From the NCBI GenBank assembly GCA_021234155.1, contig JAJEKV010000012.1, positions 3,847,789-3,911,788 on the forward strand: a stretch of 64,000 nt of DNA, written 5' to 3'. How positions within the stretch are numbered: the stretch's first letter is position 1; the number at the start of each line of letters is the position of its first letter. Both the position numbers and the translations under genes were made by a program. The notes beneath the pieces are model-generated. The model did not search any database and was not told where the DNA came from. It saw only the letters and a list, made by a program, of their open reading frames with translations. Of the stretch, positions 23,916 to 34,164 are shown one piece after another. This stretch comes from Isoetes taiwanensis. Taxonomy: Eukaryota > Streptophyta > Lycopodiopsida > Isoetales > Isoetaceae.

Positions 23916-24671
23916 TCAGATTGTCCCCAATTGCATAAACAATGTCTTCCAAAATTTACTGGTAAACTTTGTATCACGATCGGATACAATAATCTTAGGC
24001 AACCCATGTAGCCTAAATATCCCTTTGACAAAGAGAATAACCGCATTATAAGCTGTCAACTTATTCGAACACAGAATAAAATGTGTGTGCTTAGTTAAAC
24101 CATCAACAACCGTCCAAATGACAGTATTCTTGCAAGAACTTGCGGGAAGACCAACAATAAAATTCATAGTGATCTGCTCCCACTTCGCTTCTGGAATAAA
24201 GGATAAAGTAACACCATGAGGTTTCTTGTTCGCTTTCTTTATCCGTTGGCAAGTGACACAAAGACGAATATGAACCAAGACATCTCTCTGCATACCAGGC
24301 CAAATAAAGTATGGTTTAAGCTTTGCCAAAGTCGTCCCCACGCCAGAATGACCCGCAGTAAGTGCATCACGGACCTCTTCAAGAATAAGTGATCTGAAGT
24401 CATGAACAATGCATAGCTTTGGATCTTTATATAAGAACCCATTAACGATCTTATATCCATATGCATTGCCACTTTGAGCCAATAACCAAATGTCCTTATA
24501 ATCATGGTCAGTGGCATACAATGGCTTCATTTCGTCCAAATGGTTGGATTGTGCTATAGAAAGAGAACAAACTGCATAATGTCGACTTAAAGCATCTACC
24601 ACAACATTCTTTTTACCGGGATGATAGTCTACTGAGAAATCATATTGCTGCATAAAAGCAACCCACTTCAA
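23916..24671 (-). pseudogene. Integrase (with RNase H end) of the chromovirus
   Basis: This 251-codon open stretch carries the end of RNase H (DFSVDYHPGKKNVVVDALSR), the H2C2 zinc module (GHSGVG... to LCVTCQRIKK) and the DDE core (IVGLPAS, VVDGLTKHTHFI, GLPKIIVSDRDTKFTSKFW). The first catalytic Asp of the usual MDF motif reads Asn here (MNFIVGLP), so the integrase would be dead even without the stops. Confidence 0.88.
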
Positions 24672-24679
24672 TTGCCTTT

Positions 24680-24880
24680 CTAATAATGTTTGTATGAGAC
24701 AATGTGCCTAATGCTTTGGTGTTCAGTCAAAATATGAACCGCTGACCCTAAAAGATAGTGTCGCCACACTTTCAAAGCATGAATCACAGCCAAAAATTCT
24801 TTATCATATACGCTATATCTACTTTCTGTGTCAGAAAACTTCTGACTTTCATATACAATAGGATGACCATCCTGCATCAA
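24680..24880 (-). pseudogene. RNase H segment of the chromovirus
   Basis: The translation DGHPIVYESQKFSDTESRYS, VYDKEFLAVIHALKVWRHYLLG matches the Ty3 RNase H consensus (GHPIAYxSxxLxxxExxYxxxDKELLAIVxALKxWRHYL), including the catalytic Glu of the E-x-Y block and the DKE block. A frameshift separates it from the adjoining segments. Confidence 0.85.
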
Positions 24881-25106
24881 AACTGTAGCAAAAGCTATAC
24901 CACTTGCATCATCGTATAATACGCAAGGTAGACTAAATTTTAAACTTGGAAAGCGAACTGATCATTATGATTCTATTGGAAGGAACATCTTTGCGTAACA
25001 ACAAATATAGATATGAAGCTAAACGAGCAAAATTTTGGACAAACTTCCTATAGTAGCTGCGTAAGCCCAAAAAGGAACGCAATGAAATGACCAAAGTAGG
25101 TACTGG

Positions 25107-25943
25107 TCAATCCACAGTAAGATCCACTTTAAGACCCTCGGGACAAACAATACAACACAAATATTCAATTTTCGATTGGAAAAAAACACTTTTCTTAAGA
25201 TTAAGAGTAACAGACTCCTCCCTTAACCGACGAGAAACCTCTCGCAAATGCAAATAATGGGCTTCCTCGGACTTACTAAAAACTAATATGTCATCAAAGA
25301 AAATGACAACATAAGCACTATGTACATCTTCAAATATTCGCCCCATTGGCCTCACAAAAGAAGCTGGCGCATTTGTAAGTCCAAATGGCATGACCAAAAA
25401 CTCATAATGTCCAAAGATTGTCCAAAACGCAATCTTATGAACATCTTCAGGTGCAACCTTAAGTTGCCAATACCCTGACTTAAGATCAGGACGACTAAAA
25501 ACTGCGGCATCTTGGAGTTGATCAAACAAAGCATCTGCCCTTGGTATAGGAAATCTATTTTTTATGGTTATCTTATTCAAAGTGCGATAATCTATACACA
25601 TGTGCCATGAATTATCTTTTTTCTTAACCAGCAAGACAGGAGTACCAAAAGGTGAAGAACTATGGTGGATCAATCCAGCTTGAAGTAACTCATCAAGTTG
25701 GCATCTAATCTCAACTTGTTGGCCATGTATTCTCCAATAAGGAGCTTGATTAAGAGGTTTTTTCCCAGGAAGAAGATCAATCCTGTGGTCCTCCATATGT
25801 TGGGGTGGCAAAGTTTGTGGAATTTCATTTGAAAAGACATCATCATAATATTGCAAAAAGACAGTTTGGTGCTCATTTAATGGGGATGCATTAGACTTAG
25901 GGCGCAAAACCACCAAATACACAAAATGAGTTTTCATTGCCAA
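25107..25943 (-). pseudogene. Reverse transcriptase of the chromovirus
   Basis: A 278-codon frame with the Ty3 RT blocks: PYWRIHGQQVEIRCQLDELL, GLIHHSSSPFGTPVLLVKKK, WHMCIDYRTLNKITIKNRFP, DLKSGYWQLKV, FGLTNAPASFVRPMGRIF and the active site VVIFFDDILVFSKS. The active site is FFDD where the family usually has YIDD or YLDD, so the two catalytic Asp residues are kept. Some conserved residues are lost (RPDLKSG for xxDLRSG). The frame closes at 25107 within the thumb. Confidence 0.9.
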
Positions 25944-26263
25944 ACGCTTATAAACTGTACAACAAAAATTGTTGGAATTGGAGAAAGAATATCATCCTTC
26001 ACAAACTTGAAGGTCTTTTTACCCCCTTCCAAAGATAACATAACGATTCCCGCCATTCAATCTATAAGAGGATTGATAGCCTTATGCCACGGCATGCCTA
26101 GAATAACATCCATATCTCCAAGTTTAGAAACCATCAAAAACTATTTACGGACATATCCCTGCAGTTGAAATTCAACATCCTTAAACGTGAATGAAGAAGG
26201 CGGAGGGGCAACATTTAAGAAAGCAGAAGACAATTCTACATCACTTAATAAAGGAATAGAAGT

Positions 26264-26506
26264 TTATTTTAGTTCCTTTACCAACCAGTCAGAAATGAAA
26301 TCAAACTCACTACCTGGATCGAATAGAATATGTACTTTTTGATCTTGAATAGTAGCCCAAAATGGTAAGAGACTATTATTCTCAACAGAATTCGTATCTT
26401 GTTTCTCACAGAAAATGGCCACCTTTTTCCCTTCTCCATCTCTTCGAAGAGAAGCTACTTTCTTACTTTTGTCCTCTTTCTTAGTCCTAGAATTAAGAAT
26501 AGGCAT
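26264..26506 (-). pseudogene. Aspartic protease of the chromovirus
   Basis: The segment PFWATIQDQKVHILFDPGSE, FDFISDWLVKEL fits a retropepsin (VxxLxDxGAxxxFIS). The catalytic Asp-Thr/Ser-Gly triplet reads Asp-Pro-Gly here, likely an inactivating change. Confidence 0.7.
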
Positions 26507-26533
26507 AGTTTAGTTTCTTTCCCTTTTTTCTTT

Positions 26534-26764
26534 CTAAAGATAAGTAGAATATTCATAAAACTTATGGTCAATTGAATAACAAACAAAACACTTATTCTCC
26601 CGCATTAGCCGCTTCTTGCATGCTTTAAGATTTCTTTGGCTCTTTGACCCCAACAGATTCATTATCTGCAGACGTTTGGATAGCCCAGACATAGAGCAGA
26701 CCCCATTGGTTTCTCCCGAAAGCAAATCACCTCTTTTATAGATACGTGAGGTCACGTTGAGCAC
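26534..26764 (-). pseudogene. Gag zinc knuckle region of the chromovirus
   Basis: A short frame ending MRENKCFVCYSIDHKFYEYS holds a degenerate CCHC nucleocapsid knuckle. The last Cys is replaced by Tyr. It lies between gag and protease, as expected. Confidence 0.55.
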
Positions 26765-27141
26765 TAATGGCTTCTGTGATGGCCAGACCTTCCTCTTCTA
26801 CTTCCTCTGCCATTTTACAGAGCTCGACAAAAGAAAGATTGGCAACTTGAAGATCGAACATTGCCCTATCCAGTGATGAACCCCATCCATGTGTTTTTCA
26901 GACTTCTCCATATCGTCTTTACTAAGCTGGAGTCCTTTCTTTAAAACTCAGGCGACGAAGGCTCAAACAGTTTCCACGTTTTATTGGGTCAATTTATTCC
27001 ACTCAACAATAAGATCTCGCTCCCAATTATGACCCAAAAAATGATTTTTATTTTACTTTTCAAATTCCGCAAGGATAATAACGGGTGGATCGACTGGCTG
27101 GTTCTTCTGGATATTCAACCACCAGTCCTTTGCAACACCAT

Positions 27142-27498
27142 CTAGATGACGCTAGCAAAATATAATTGAGTGTCTTCGTCATCCTTAGTTTTGACAAAAT
27201 ATAAATTCAAATCCTGTAGCCATGCAAAAAGCTCATCCGCATCACTAGCAGCAGCGAAATACGTTTTGAATTCAATTTTGACATTGGCACCCGTTTTGAT
27301 GCCACTACGTGGACGCCCTCCAGCTTGTTGCAACTGCACCACCTGTGCTCGCAAAGAGTCCAGTTCTTGCAGGTGAGCAATTCGAGCCTCGACAGCTGCA
27401 AGTTTTTCTCTTATAAGTGAATTAACATTCTCCAACTCAAAAAGTTCCTCCTTGAGTTCCTCATCTTCAAAGTTAACATTGGCAGAAGAACCAGCCAT
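27142..27498 (-). pseudogene. Gag N-terminal part of the chromovirus
   Basis: From the ATG at 27498 (MAGSSANVNFEDEELKEELF) the frame has a leucine-rich coiled-coil (about residues 15-60) and the capsid block EFKTYFAAASDADELFAWLQ, DLNLYFVKTKDDEDTQLYFA. That block resembles the Ty3 gag helix pattern (F...ADEL..WL..L...F). The frame closes early in the capsid, so the rest is frameshifted. Confidence 0.6.
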
Positions 27499-27509
27499 CG
27501 AAACCTCTT

Positions 27510-27521
27510 GCTCTGATACCA
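27510..27521 (-). other. Primer-binding site (initiator tRNA-Met)
   Basis: The minus-strand sequence TGGTATCAGAGC is the standard plant tRNA-iMet primer site. It is placed a few bases after the 5' LTR and 12 bases upstream of the gag ATG. Confidence 0.85.
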
Positions 27522-27527
27522 CTAAAA

Positions 27528-27736
27528 TGGACACTTGACATAGCATGCTATCTCCATCACCCAACCACGAGCTCTTATCCAAAACACAGCTGCCCCAGAG
27601 CTCTCCCCAAGCAACTATATAGCATGCACGGCCTTTTGATCCTACTTTGGACCAAAGGCCCAAAGGCCCAAAGGCTCAAAGGCCCATATGGCTCGAAAAG
27701 GTCCATGGCCTTTTCCCACATTCGTGGCATATATCA
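27528..27736 (-). repeat. 5' LTR of the chromovirus
   Basis: It starts TGATATATGCCACGAATG at 27736 and ends near the primer-binding site, for a length of about 209 bp. The last 45 bp have no clear partner in the 3' LTR copy. Confidence 0.7.
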
Positions 27737-27824
27737 ATAAGCAAGAGGATTGAGACAAGAATTAGGAGGCAGTGTTGAAAAGGACATAAAAGCAGGAAAT
27801 TGCGAGCAAGATTGCTTGCCGGCG

Positions 27825-28175
27825 GCGGTAACCATGGAGGCTGAAATGGATGATCCCAATTCTGGGACTAAAGTAGAAAGAGAAACACTTGATACTATAC
27901 ACTATTAAAAGATTACTATCAAGGCTTTCCAATGCTCAAAAAATCGCTTGAAAGAGACACCCCAGGAGGGAGATATCTGAGATTGAAGTAGGGCAACAAA
28001 ATCGGCCGTAACCATTGAAGTCGAAATGGATGATCCCAATTCTGGGACTGAAATAGATGGAGAACCACCAGATGCCACACATCTTTAAAAAATTTACTGC
28101 AAGAGCTTTCCAACGCACCAAAAAACGCTCAAAACAGACACCCAACGTAGGGGATATTTGAGATTGAAACAATAC
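27825..28175. repeat. Diverged tandem duplication of about 178 bp
   Basis: Two units (about 27825-28003 and 28004-28175) share GTAACCAT, GAAATGGATGATCCCAATTC, GCTTTCCAA and GATATxTGAGATTGAA in the same order. They differ by about 15-20%. Confidence 0.75.
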
Positions 28176-28696
28176 CAAAACCCTAGCCGATGAGCTGCGC
28201 CATGACCAAATTACCCAAGCCTCCCATCTAATATTGACATACAACCACAAGATCTCTCCTTCTTTAAAAATCAATGGTCAAAAAAAGGTGCACTCTAGAA
28301 ATACTATTTAGTGCAGTCAAACGAATATATCAATCAAATCATAGCAAAACCATGTCGAAAGCGTACAAAAGAAACAAAAAAAAAACCCTATTATTATGCT
28401 AGATATTTAATCTAGACATCAAATCTCTGTGCAGATGGCCAAAACTTTAGAATTGAGGAGAATTGGAAATCTAGATTCATTGGAATTTAAACTCTTAGCA
28501 ATATACGTCTTCTCAGCTGATTAAATGGTCAAAATTTATGCTGAAGCACTGTCAAAGCAGCATGTCCAATGAACTCTAATAGTTTAGATTACTTTTGCTA
28601 ATTCATTCTTGCTTAAAAATGCCTTTTGAAGAACCGGAACAAACAAGCAGATGCCACAATTGATTGATTGATAATTTTTACCTTACCTAACCAGAT

Positions 28697-29105
28697 AGGT
28701 TCAAGAAAAATTTACTAAAATGCCCCTGGTTTTGCAAAAATTATCAAAATGCCCTTCAAACAAAGGGCAGTAATAAAAAAATATATAATACTATAGTTTT
28801 TATAGCTAATCAAATGCAAAAGTTTATTGGAGTTGAAATTCTCAAGTTATGTTATTTTAAGATGTCCTCTTAAAAAACTTTTTTACAACACTATAGCTTG
28901 AAGATTCCAACTCTGTCTTAGATGGTTTATTGTCATTTGACAGTTCTCATTTTCATCTATAGTTTTTGTATATAGCATTTTCTTGTTTAATCAATCACAA
29001 AAATTTATTGCCATTTTAGCCTAACAACCTATTTTTCGGGGCATTTTAGTAATTTTTGTATAAGTTTAGGAATTTTGGTAATTTTTCCTAAAAGCAATCC
29101 TAGGA
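28697..29105. mobile_element. MITE-like element with imperfect inverted ends
   Basis: The left end (28706 onward: GAAAAATTTACTAAAATGCC, then CCTGGTTTTGCAAAAATTAT) is an imperfect inverted match to 29034-29095 (GGGGCATTTTAGTAATTTTT ... GGTAATTTTTCCT). The 400-bp AT-rich interior has no ORF. A target-site duplication is not clear. Confidence 0.45.
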
Positions 29106-29745
29106 ATCCGTGAGAGCTAGCTGAAATGTCTATTTTATTGTGTTAACAATGCTACAGAGTTATGGAATCCATCTGTAATAGAACTAAATCCAAGAATCGA
29201 ATAAAACAAGTTAGGGTTATAAAAAACTAAACATTGCAGCTATCAATGGCTGGTCTCATCCCACGGAGGCAGATTTGAGCTAAAGTCAAGTAAAGTCAAG
29301 GTCTCCTTTGGGAAACCTAGAGCAATGGGGAGTGCATTTGTGTTATGCTTATAAACCATTTGAGTGTACTCAAAGGGGTTTTCTAGTGGATATGTGTACG
29401 TACACTTACTAAATTTGAGTTGAATTGAATTTTAGCATCACGCGAGTCAGATGGCCTATGGACCCAAACAACAAAGAGTAGCCCATCTATTACTATATAG
29501 GATTAAAAACCCCCATCCCAAAGAGTTTTCGAGGGAAAAACCTTAGCAGTAATAGGCCTATTGATGAACTTAATAGTGAAGTGGCAGACCACGGAACACG
29601 CAACCAACTACTCCACATGTCGTCGATGATCTTCATGGCTAATATGCACCACTGGAGCCTCAAAACGCTCAAAAGTTGCCCTGCCCTTCTGCCATATATA
29701 ACCCTTTTATATCCGACCACACACACAATCATCCACTTGAACTGG

Positions 29746-29931
29746 TAAACACTGATGTTGGTAAGTCTAAAATACCTTTTTATAATGGATGTAAATATTT
29801 TAATGCTTTGACTGATGATTATTCTAGATACACCACTTTGTATTTTCATTAAAGGAAATCTGCAGCATTAGACGCTTTTAAAGAATATAAAGCTGTAGCC
29901 GACTTGGAAATATTTGGTTTATGCTTTACAC
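29746..29931 (+). pseudogene. Ty1/copia integrase relic
   Basis: The translation NTDVGKSKIPFYNGCKYFNA, LTDDYSRYTTLYFH, KSAALDAFKEYKAV matches the first part of the copia integrase core (HTDVxGP...YFxxFxDDxSRxxWVYFLKxKSexxxxFkxFKaxVE). A stop interrupts it after YFH. It is a short fragment only. Confidence 0.65.
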
Positions 29932-32512
29932 AATGAGAGGTTTATGGCAAGTCTCATACGCACAAAATTCTCTCGTGCATATAATAATAGTACAAGTAAT
30001 ATGAGAATCAGATGTTTACGTCTAATAATGCAAAATCAAGTATGTGTTGATTGGAATAAAGAACACAAGCAGGGCCATACAGACTTGTTCGAAAGCGAAT
30101 GAGGCTATAGCACCAACTACATATTTTTCAATATCAGGTATCTTTTTACAACTCTAGAAATGCCACCTTAACTTCTTAATATTATATTAGGGGCTTGGCA
30201 GAGCAGATGACTAGACCCAAAAAGGTGGAGAGATTTTAACCAGACCCTTATAGAATTAGATGGCACCATATGTATCCTTATGAACCCTGGGTGTTTGACT
30301 GGTCCAGTTGCAAGCCATTGTAAAGCTCTTGCTCTAGAGTTAGAGCAACATAAACAACTTATTAAGTCAACACCTGCAGTATCTATTACCTATTTTCTTT
30401 GAAAGGCATTGGAATTGGTACCAAGAGAGGGGTATGTGGATGTGTATGTAGTGGAGATGGCAGCCCAAACTGGGTTCTACTTTTTACTTAGGAAGCGGCT
30501 TGAGAAGAGCTTTCTTGTAGGCCTCTATGAGTTCCCATTAGTTTCACTTGATGGCCTAAGAGTAACACCAAAGAAACAAACTACGGTCGTGAAGTTGCAC
30601 CTCAAATCCGAAGTATGTATAAGAATTTGGAAGGGAGGGTATGTCATATGGCGTTGTCAATTGTTTGGCAGTTATATAAAACTCTATCATATTATTATGG
30701 TTTTCATTCCTAAAAGTATAGAGTACATAGCCTAATAATATCCACAAACACAAGCTATCAACTATGACGAAAAACACATTATACTTGGATCTACTGCTAT
30801 GAACCTAAAAGAAGAGATAGTACCTACATAGAGAGCTAAATCTTCTTCTCACCTCAAGAAATCTTTCTCATCTATAATATCCTAAACCAGTCCACATGCA
30901 TTCATCCTTTGTATCAACAGTAAAGTGGTTATGAAATTTTGAAAATATTCCAAATGTATAATGGAAGAGAACAGAATGATGTAAAAAGCTTACGTCAATG
31001 TGTGGCCTTAGAAAGGTCAGGCAAGGCAGACCACATTTCGATCCAGCATTTATAATATTCGATCGTTGTTGCAAACCTTGTTTGCAGAAGCATAACCTCA
31101 GACATCCATATGCCATATGCTTTGAATTGCTGATTTATTGCTGGGTATTCTACATTCTCATGCACCGGCTTGTTTTGGCATTCTAAAGAATTCATCGAGC
31201 TTTGAAAAGTTGTGACGCCATGGCAACACTCTATGATTTATATCCTACGAATCTAGGAAATTCTCTTGTATCATATGAACCTCTTCACCTTCGAACATAG
31301 GCCTCCAACAATGGTGAACACGACTTTCAAGTTGGCTTTAGCTCTACATTCAATCGCAGCCTTCAAACCAGTAGTCTCCATGATCTACATCTTTTAAAAG
31401 GAATATATCGAACATATCCCATCTCCAACACAACCATCCCTGAGGTTAACCTTTGTACCTCATTCTAATTTTTTGGACCTTATGATGCATTTTTGCACCT
31501 TTTGTCCAAAAAACCTTTGCATCGTCGGTTGTTTGGGGAAGGTATACCTTTTAACCTAAAAAAAGAAAAAAGCATTGTTAGTACAGCTTTTCCAAACAAC
31601 CTATAATCTAATGTATCTCAGGACATTGACAATGTCCCAGTTCAGAGAGCCACATGTACCTCAAAACATAGGTAGATGCATTAACAATGCCCCAGCTCAG
31701 AGGGTAAGTAGATGAATGACGTAGACAACTAATGCATCATGCGGCATTTATATTTTGCATCTCTTGTATTAAGAAAGTAATTGTCTCAACTTAATAATTT
31801 GATTGTTTATTAAGAAGACAGTAGCATAAAAATGACATTTGTAGACGTTGGAGTGGAAGATAGACTTTTGATACTCTTATGGTAATTATAATGTTACCTG
31901 GTTGTCTTCCAATGGGCCATCCATTAATGCGTTGGCATATTGTTTATATGATCTAATAAGTACACACGCATATTGCACTATTTCTTCTTTTAGCACCATA
32001 TACATAATATCATTTTGCAGTGAGTGAAACAAAACAAATGTTCCTGGTGGCCAAGGCCCTAGTGATAAATTTATTGCAAAGTGAAAGATATTTAGGGATG
32101 TAGTTCCATTTGAAGGTTTTTGCTTGGACATTGAAAATTGGAAAAGGTGCTGGCGGAATGGAAATTGTTTTTCTTCATCTTCATATATACTTTCTGCTAC
32201 CTCGCTTGGACATTGAAATTTGTTGTAAACATTGACTCCAAAACGGGGGGGGGGGGCGATGCTTGAGCATTGTTGTGGGAGGTTTACAAAAGTTTTTACT
32301 TCCTCAAGAGTCTATAGTTCATGATGACATCCAAAATTCTGGGTAAGTACTTTTTAAAATGCTTCATCTCCACATGTGAAATCTCATGAGGAATCTTTTA
32401 AGTTCAAAGCTAAACCTAAATTCAAATAGGGAAATTGATAGTTAATGTAACACTCCATTGTATATAGGGGAATGGCATTTCCCTGTTTATCCGGTGGCTA
32501 GGGAGGGTCTTT

Positions 32513-32722
32513 TTATCAGAGATTTGGCTGCGTTTGGAGAAGTTCGTTAACAAAGACAAAGGTTTAGGATCCGTCAGAATAAAAAAAGTGAGGTCCAGAA
32601 TCTGGCAGGGTTATATTTTTATCAGAGATTTTGGCTGCGTTCGAGAAGCTTGGTAGCAAAAAAAGAGGTTTAGGATCCGTCCAAAACAAAAGAAAACAAA
32701 ACTGAGGTCCAGAATCTGACAA
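32513..32722. repeat. Tandem duplication of about 110 bp
   Basis: Two units (about 32513-32605 and 32623-32722) share TTTATCAGAGATTT, GGCTGCGTT, GGTTTAGGATCCGTC and GAGGTCCAGAATCTG in the same order. Confidence 0.8.
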
Positions 32723-34164
32723 AAAAAATTTCAGAGATAAAATCCGACAGACTTTTTGGGCAAAGTTTTTAAACCCAATCGGAAATTTTCCTACTCTTTC
32801 ATCAAATAGCCGGATATTTTCAGTTCCCAATCGGAAATTTGTATTGCTCTTATACAAATATGCATAAAAATCTACCGGAATTTTTCCTGCAATGCGCTAA
32901 CTCAACCGGAAATTCTTAGTTTCAACCGGAACAACCCTTCTCTACCCCAGAATTTGCCCAACTCATAACACCTACAAAGAACTCAGAACTCGGAGCTTCG
33001 GCACCTGCGAAACAAAACTCAGAGCTCTGGCAGCTGCCAGGAATAAAACTCACCTGCGAAGAACAAAACTTCGAGCTAGGAGCTCAGCTGTGAAATCTAA
33101 AGAAAACTGCCAGAGAAAACCCGCAGCGATAAACCCTAAGAAAAACCTAAATTAAAACCTATCAAGCGGAATCGGATAACCCTATTTCCATTCCGCAGTG
33201 GAGGGAAGTGCCATGCGGCATCACGAGAATGCACGCCACGAAAAAAGCCGACCCAAGTTCTATATTGTATGATCTTTCACAAACTTTTGGCTTATTGTGT
33301 AGCATTGCTTTTGTTTCCGAATCTTTAAATTAAGGCATGTTCGTTGAAATATGCCTGAAAGACTTGCAAAGCCCACTGAAAACAAACCATTGATAAGCCA
33401 TTAAAATTTGGCCATTTGCAAAGCCAATTCACATTCTCATTTTTCTGCCCTGCTAATGGAAAGAAGACAATAGATTTGAAAGGCTGGAAGAATCAAAGCA
33501 CTAGCGCCTCCAATAATAATGCATATGGAGAAATGTAACAGTTCAGTTCTAAAAAAGCAATGAAATGAGGCATGAACGAAGCCAAACCTTCTTGTCTAGA
33601 GAAATCCAAACAAAAAACGGTAAACATTTTCAGCAAGAGACCTCTGAAATTTTCGATGTTTTTGCCATTATCTGGCTCCAAGAAACCTGCTCTGTAAGAT
33701 CGTTTCCAACAAACTGATATTAATTCCCCTGATTTATTGGCAAGGCTTTAAGTAATCGGAGGAAGGTTTACCCCTCCAAGTACAAATAGCAACTGGATAT
33801 ATATTATTGATTAGAAATATAATAATGTACATAGATTAACAAAAACACGCATCACCCATTTTACTTCTGTGTCAAATTTGAATCAGACTATAATATGTTC
33901 TTCCTCGAGTTATCTTAAAAACAGGAGGTATGCCTTCTTGGCATAATCAATCCTGGCTTAACTCTCTTTTTACAAGTATAACATCCTCACATCATGTTCC
34001 TCAAGAAAACAGCCTTTAACACTTCCAAAACAATTAAAAGTCTATCATAATAATCCCTATGGTGCATAAAAGTGCCATTTGAGCTCATGTTTTGCATCTT
34101 ACTAGCCACAACTTCTTACACATGCAAAAGCTGATCTTTAATCCAAATTGTGAATCCCTCAATT

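Larger units (their letters stand above)
22868..27736 (-). mobile_element. Ty3/gypsy chromovirus, decayed
   Basis: The complete order is visible on the minus strand: 5' LTR (about 27528-27736, starting TGATATATGCC), a primer-binding site, gag, zinc knuckle, protease, reverse transcriptase, RNase H, integrase, chromodomain, polypurine tract (23024-23036, AAGAGGGAGGGAA) and 3' LTR starting TGATATATGCC at 23023. The LTRs align over about 160 bp and then diverge (3' copy limit about 22868), so the outer end is uncertain. Stops and frameshifts break the polyprotein in many places. LTR divergence indicates an old insertion. Confidence 0.88.
29106..34164. other. Repeat-rich stretch with copia debris, no host gene recognised
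   Basis: Apart from the copia integrase relic and the duplication listed separately, I see no gene in these 5 kb. A plus-strand Helitron-like 5' end is possible at 29486 (A|TCTATTACTATATAGGATTA), but no matching 3' hairpin was found. The open frame at 30409-30735 (108 codons) has no recognisable domain. An 11-nt G run lies at about 32246-32256. The sequence 34000-34164 is the probable 3' UTR side of the DnaJ gene. Confidence 0.4.

Noticed and set aside
24103-24517. Other minus-strand frames within the integrase region
   Set aside because: They overlap the real integrase frame and do not resemble any protein family.
32246-32256. Run of 11 Gs
   Set aside because: A single homopolymer run without other G runs nearby; it may also be a sequencing artefact.
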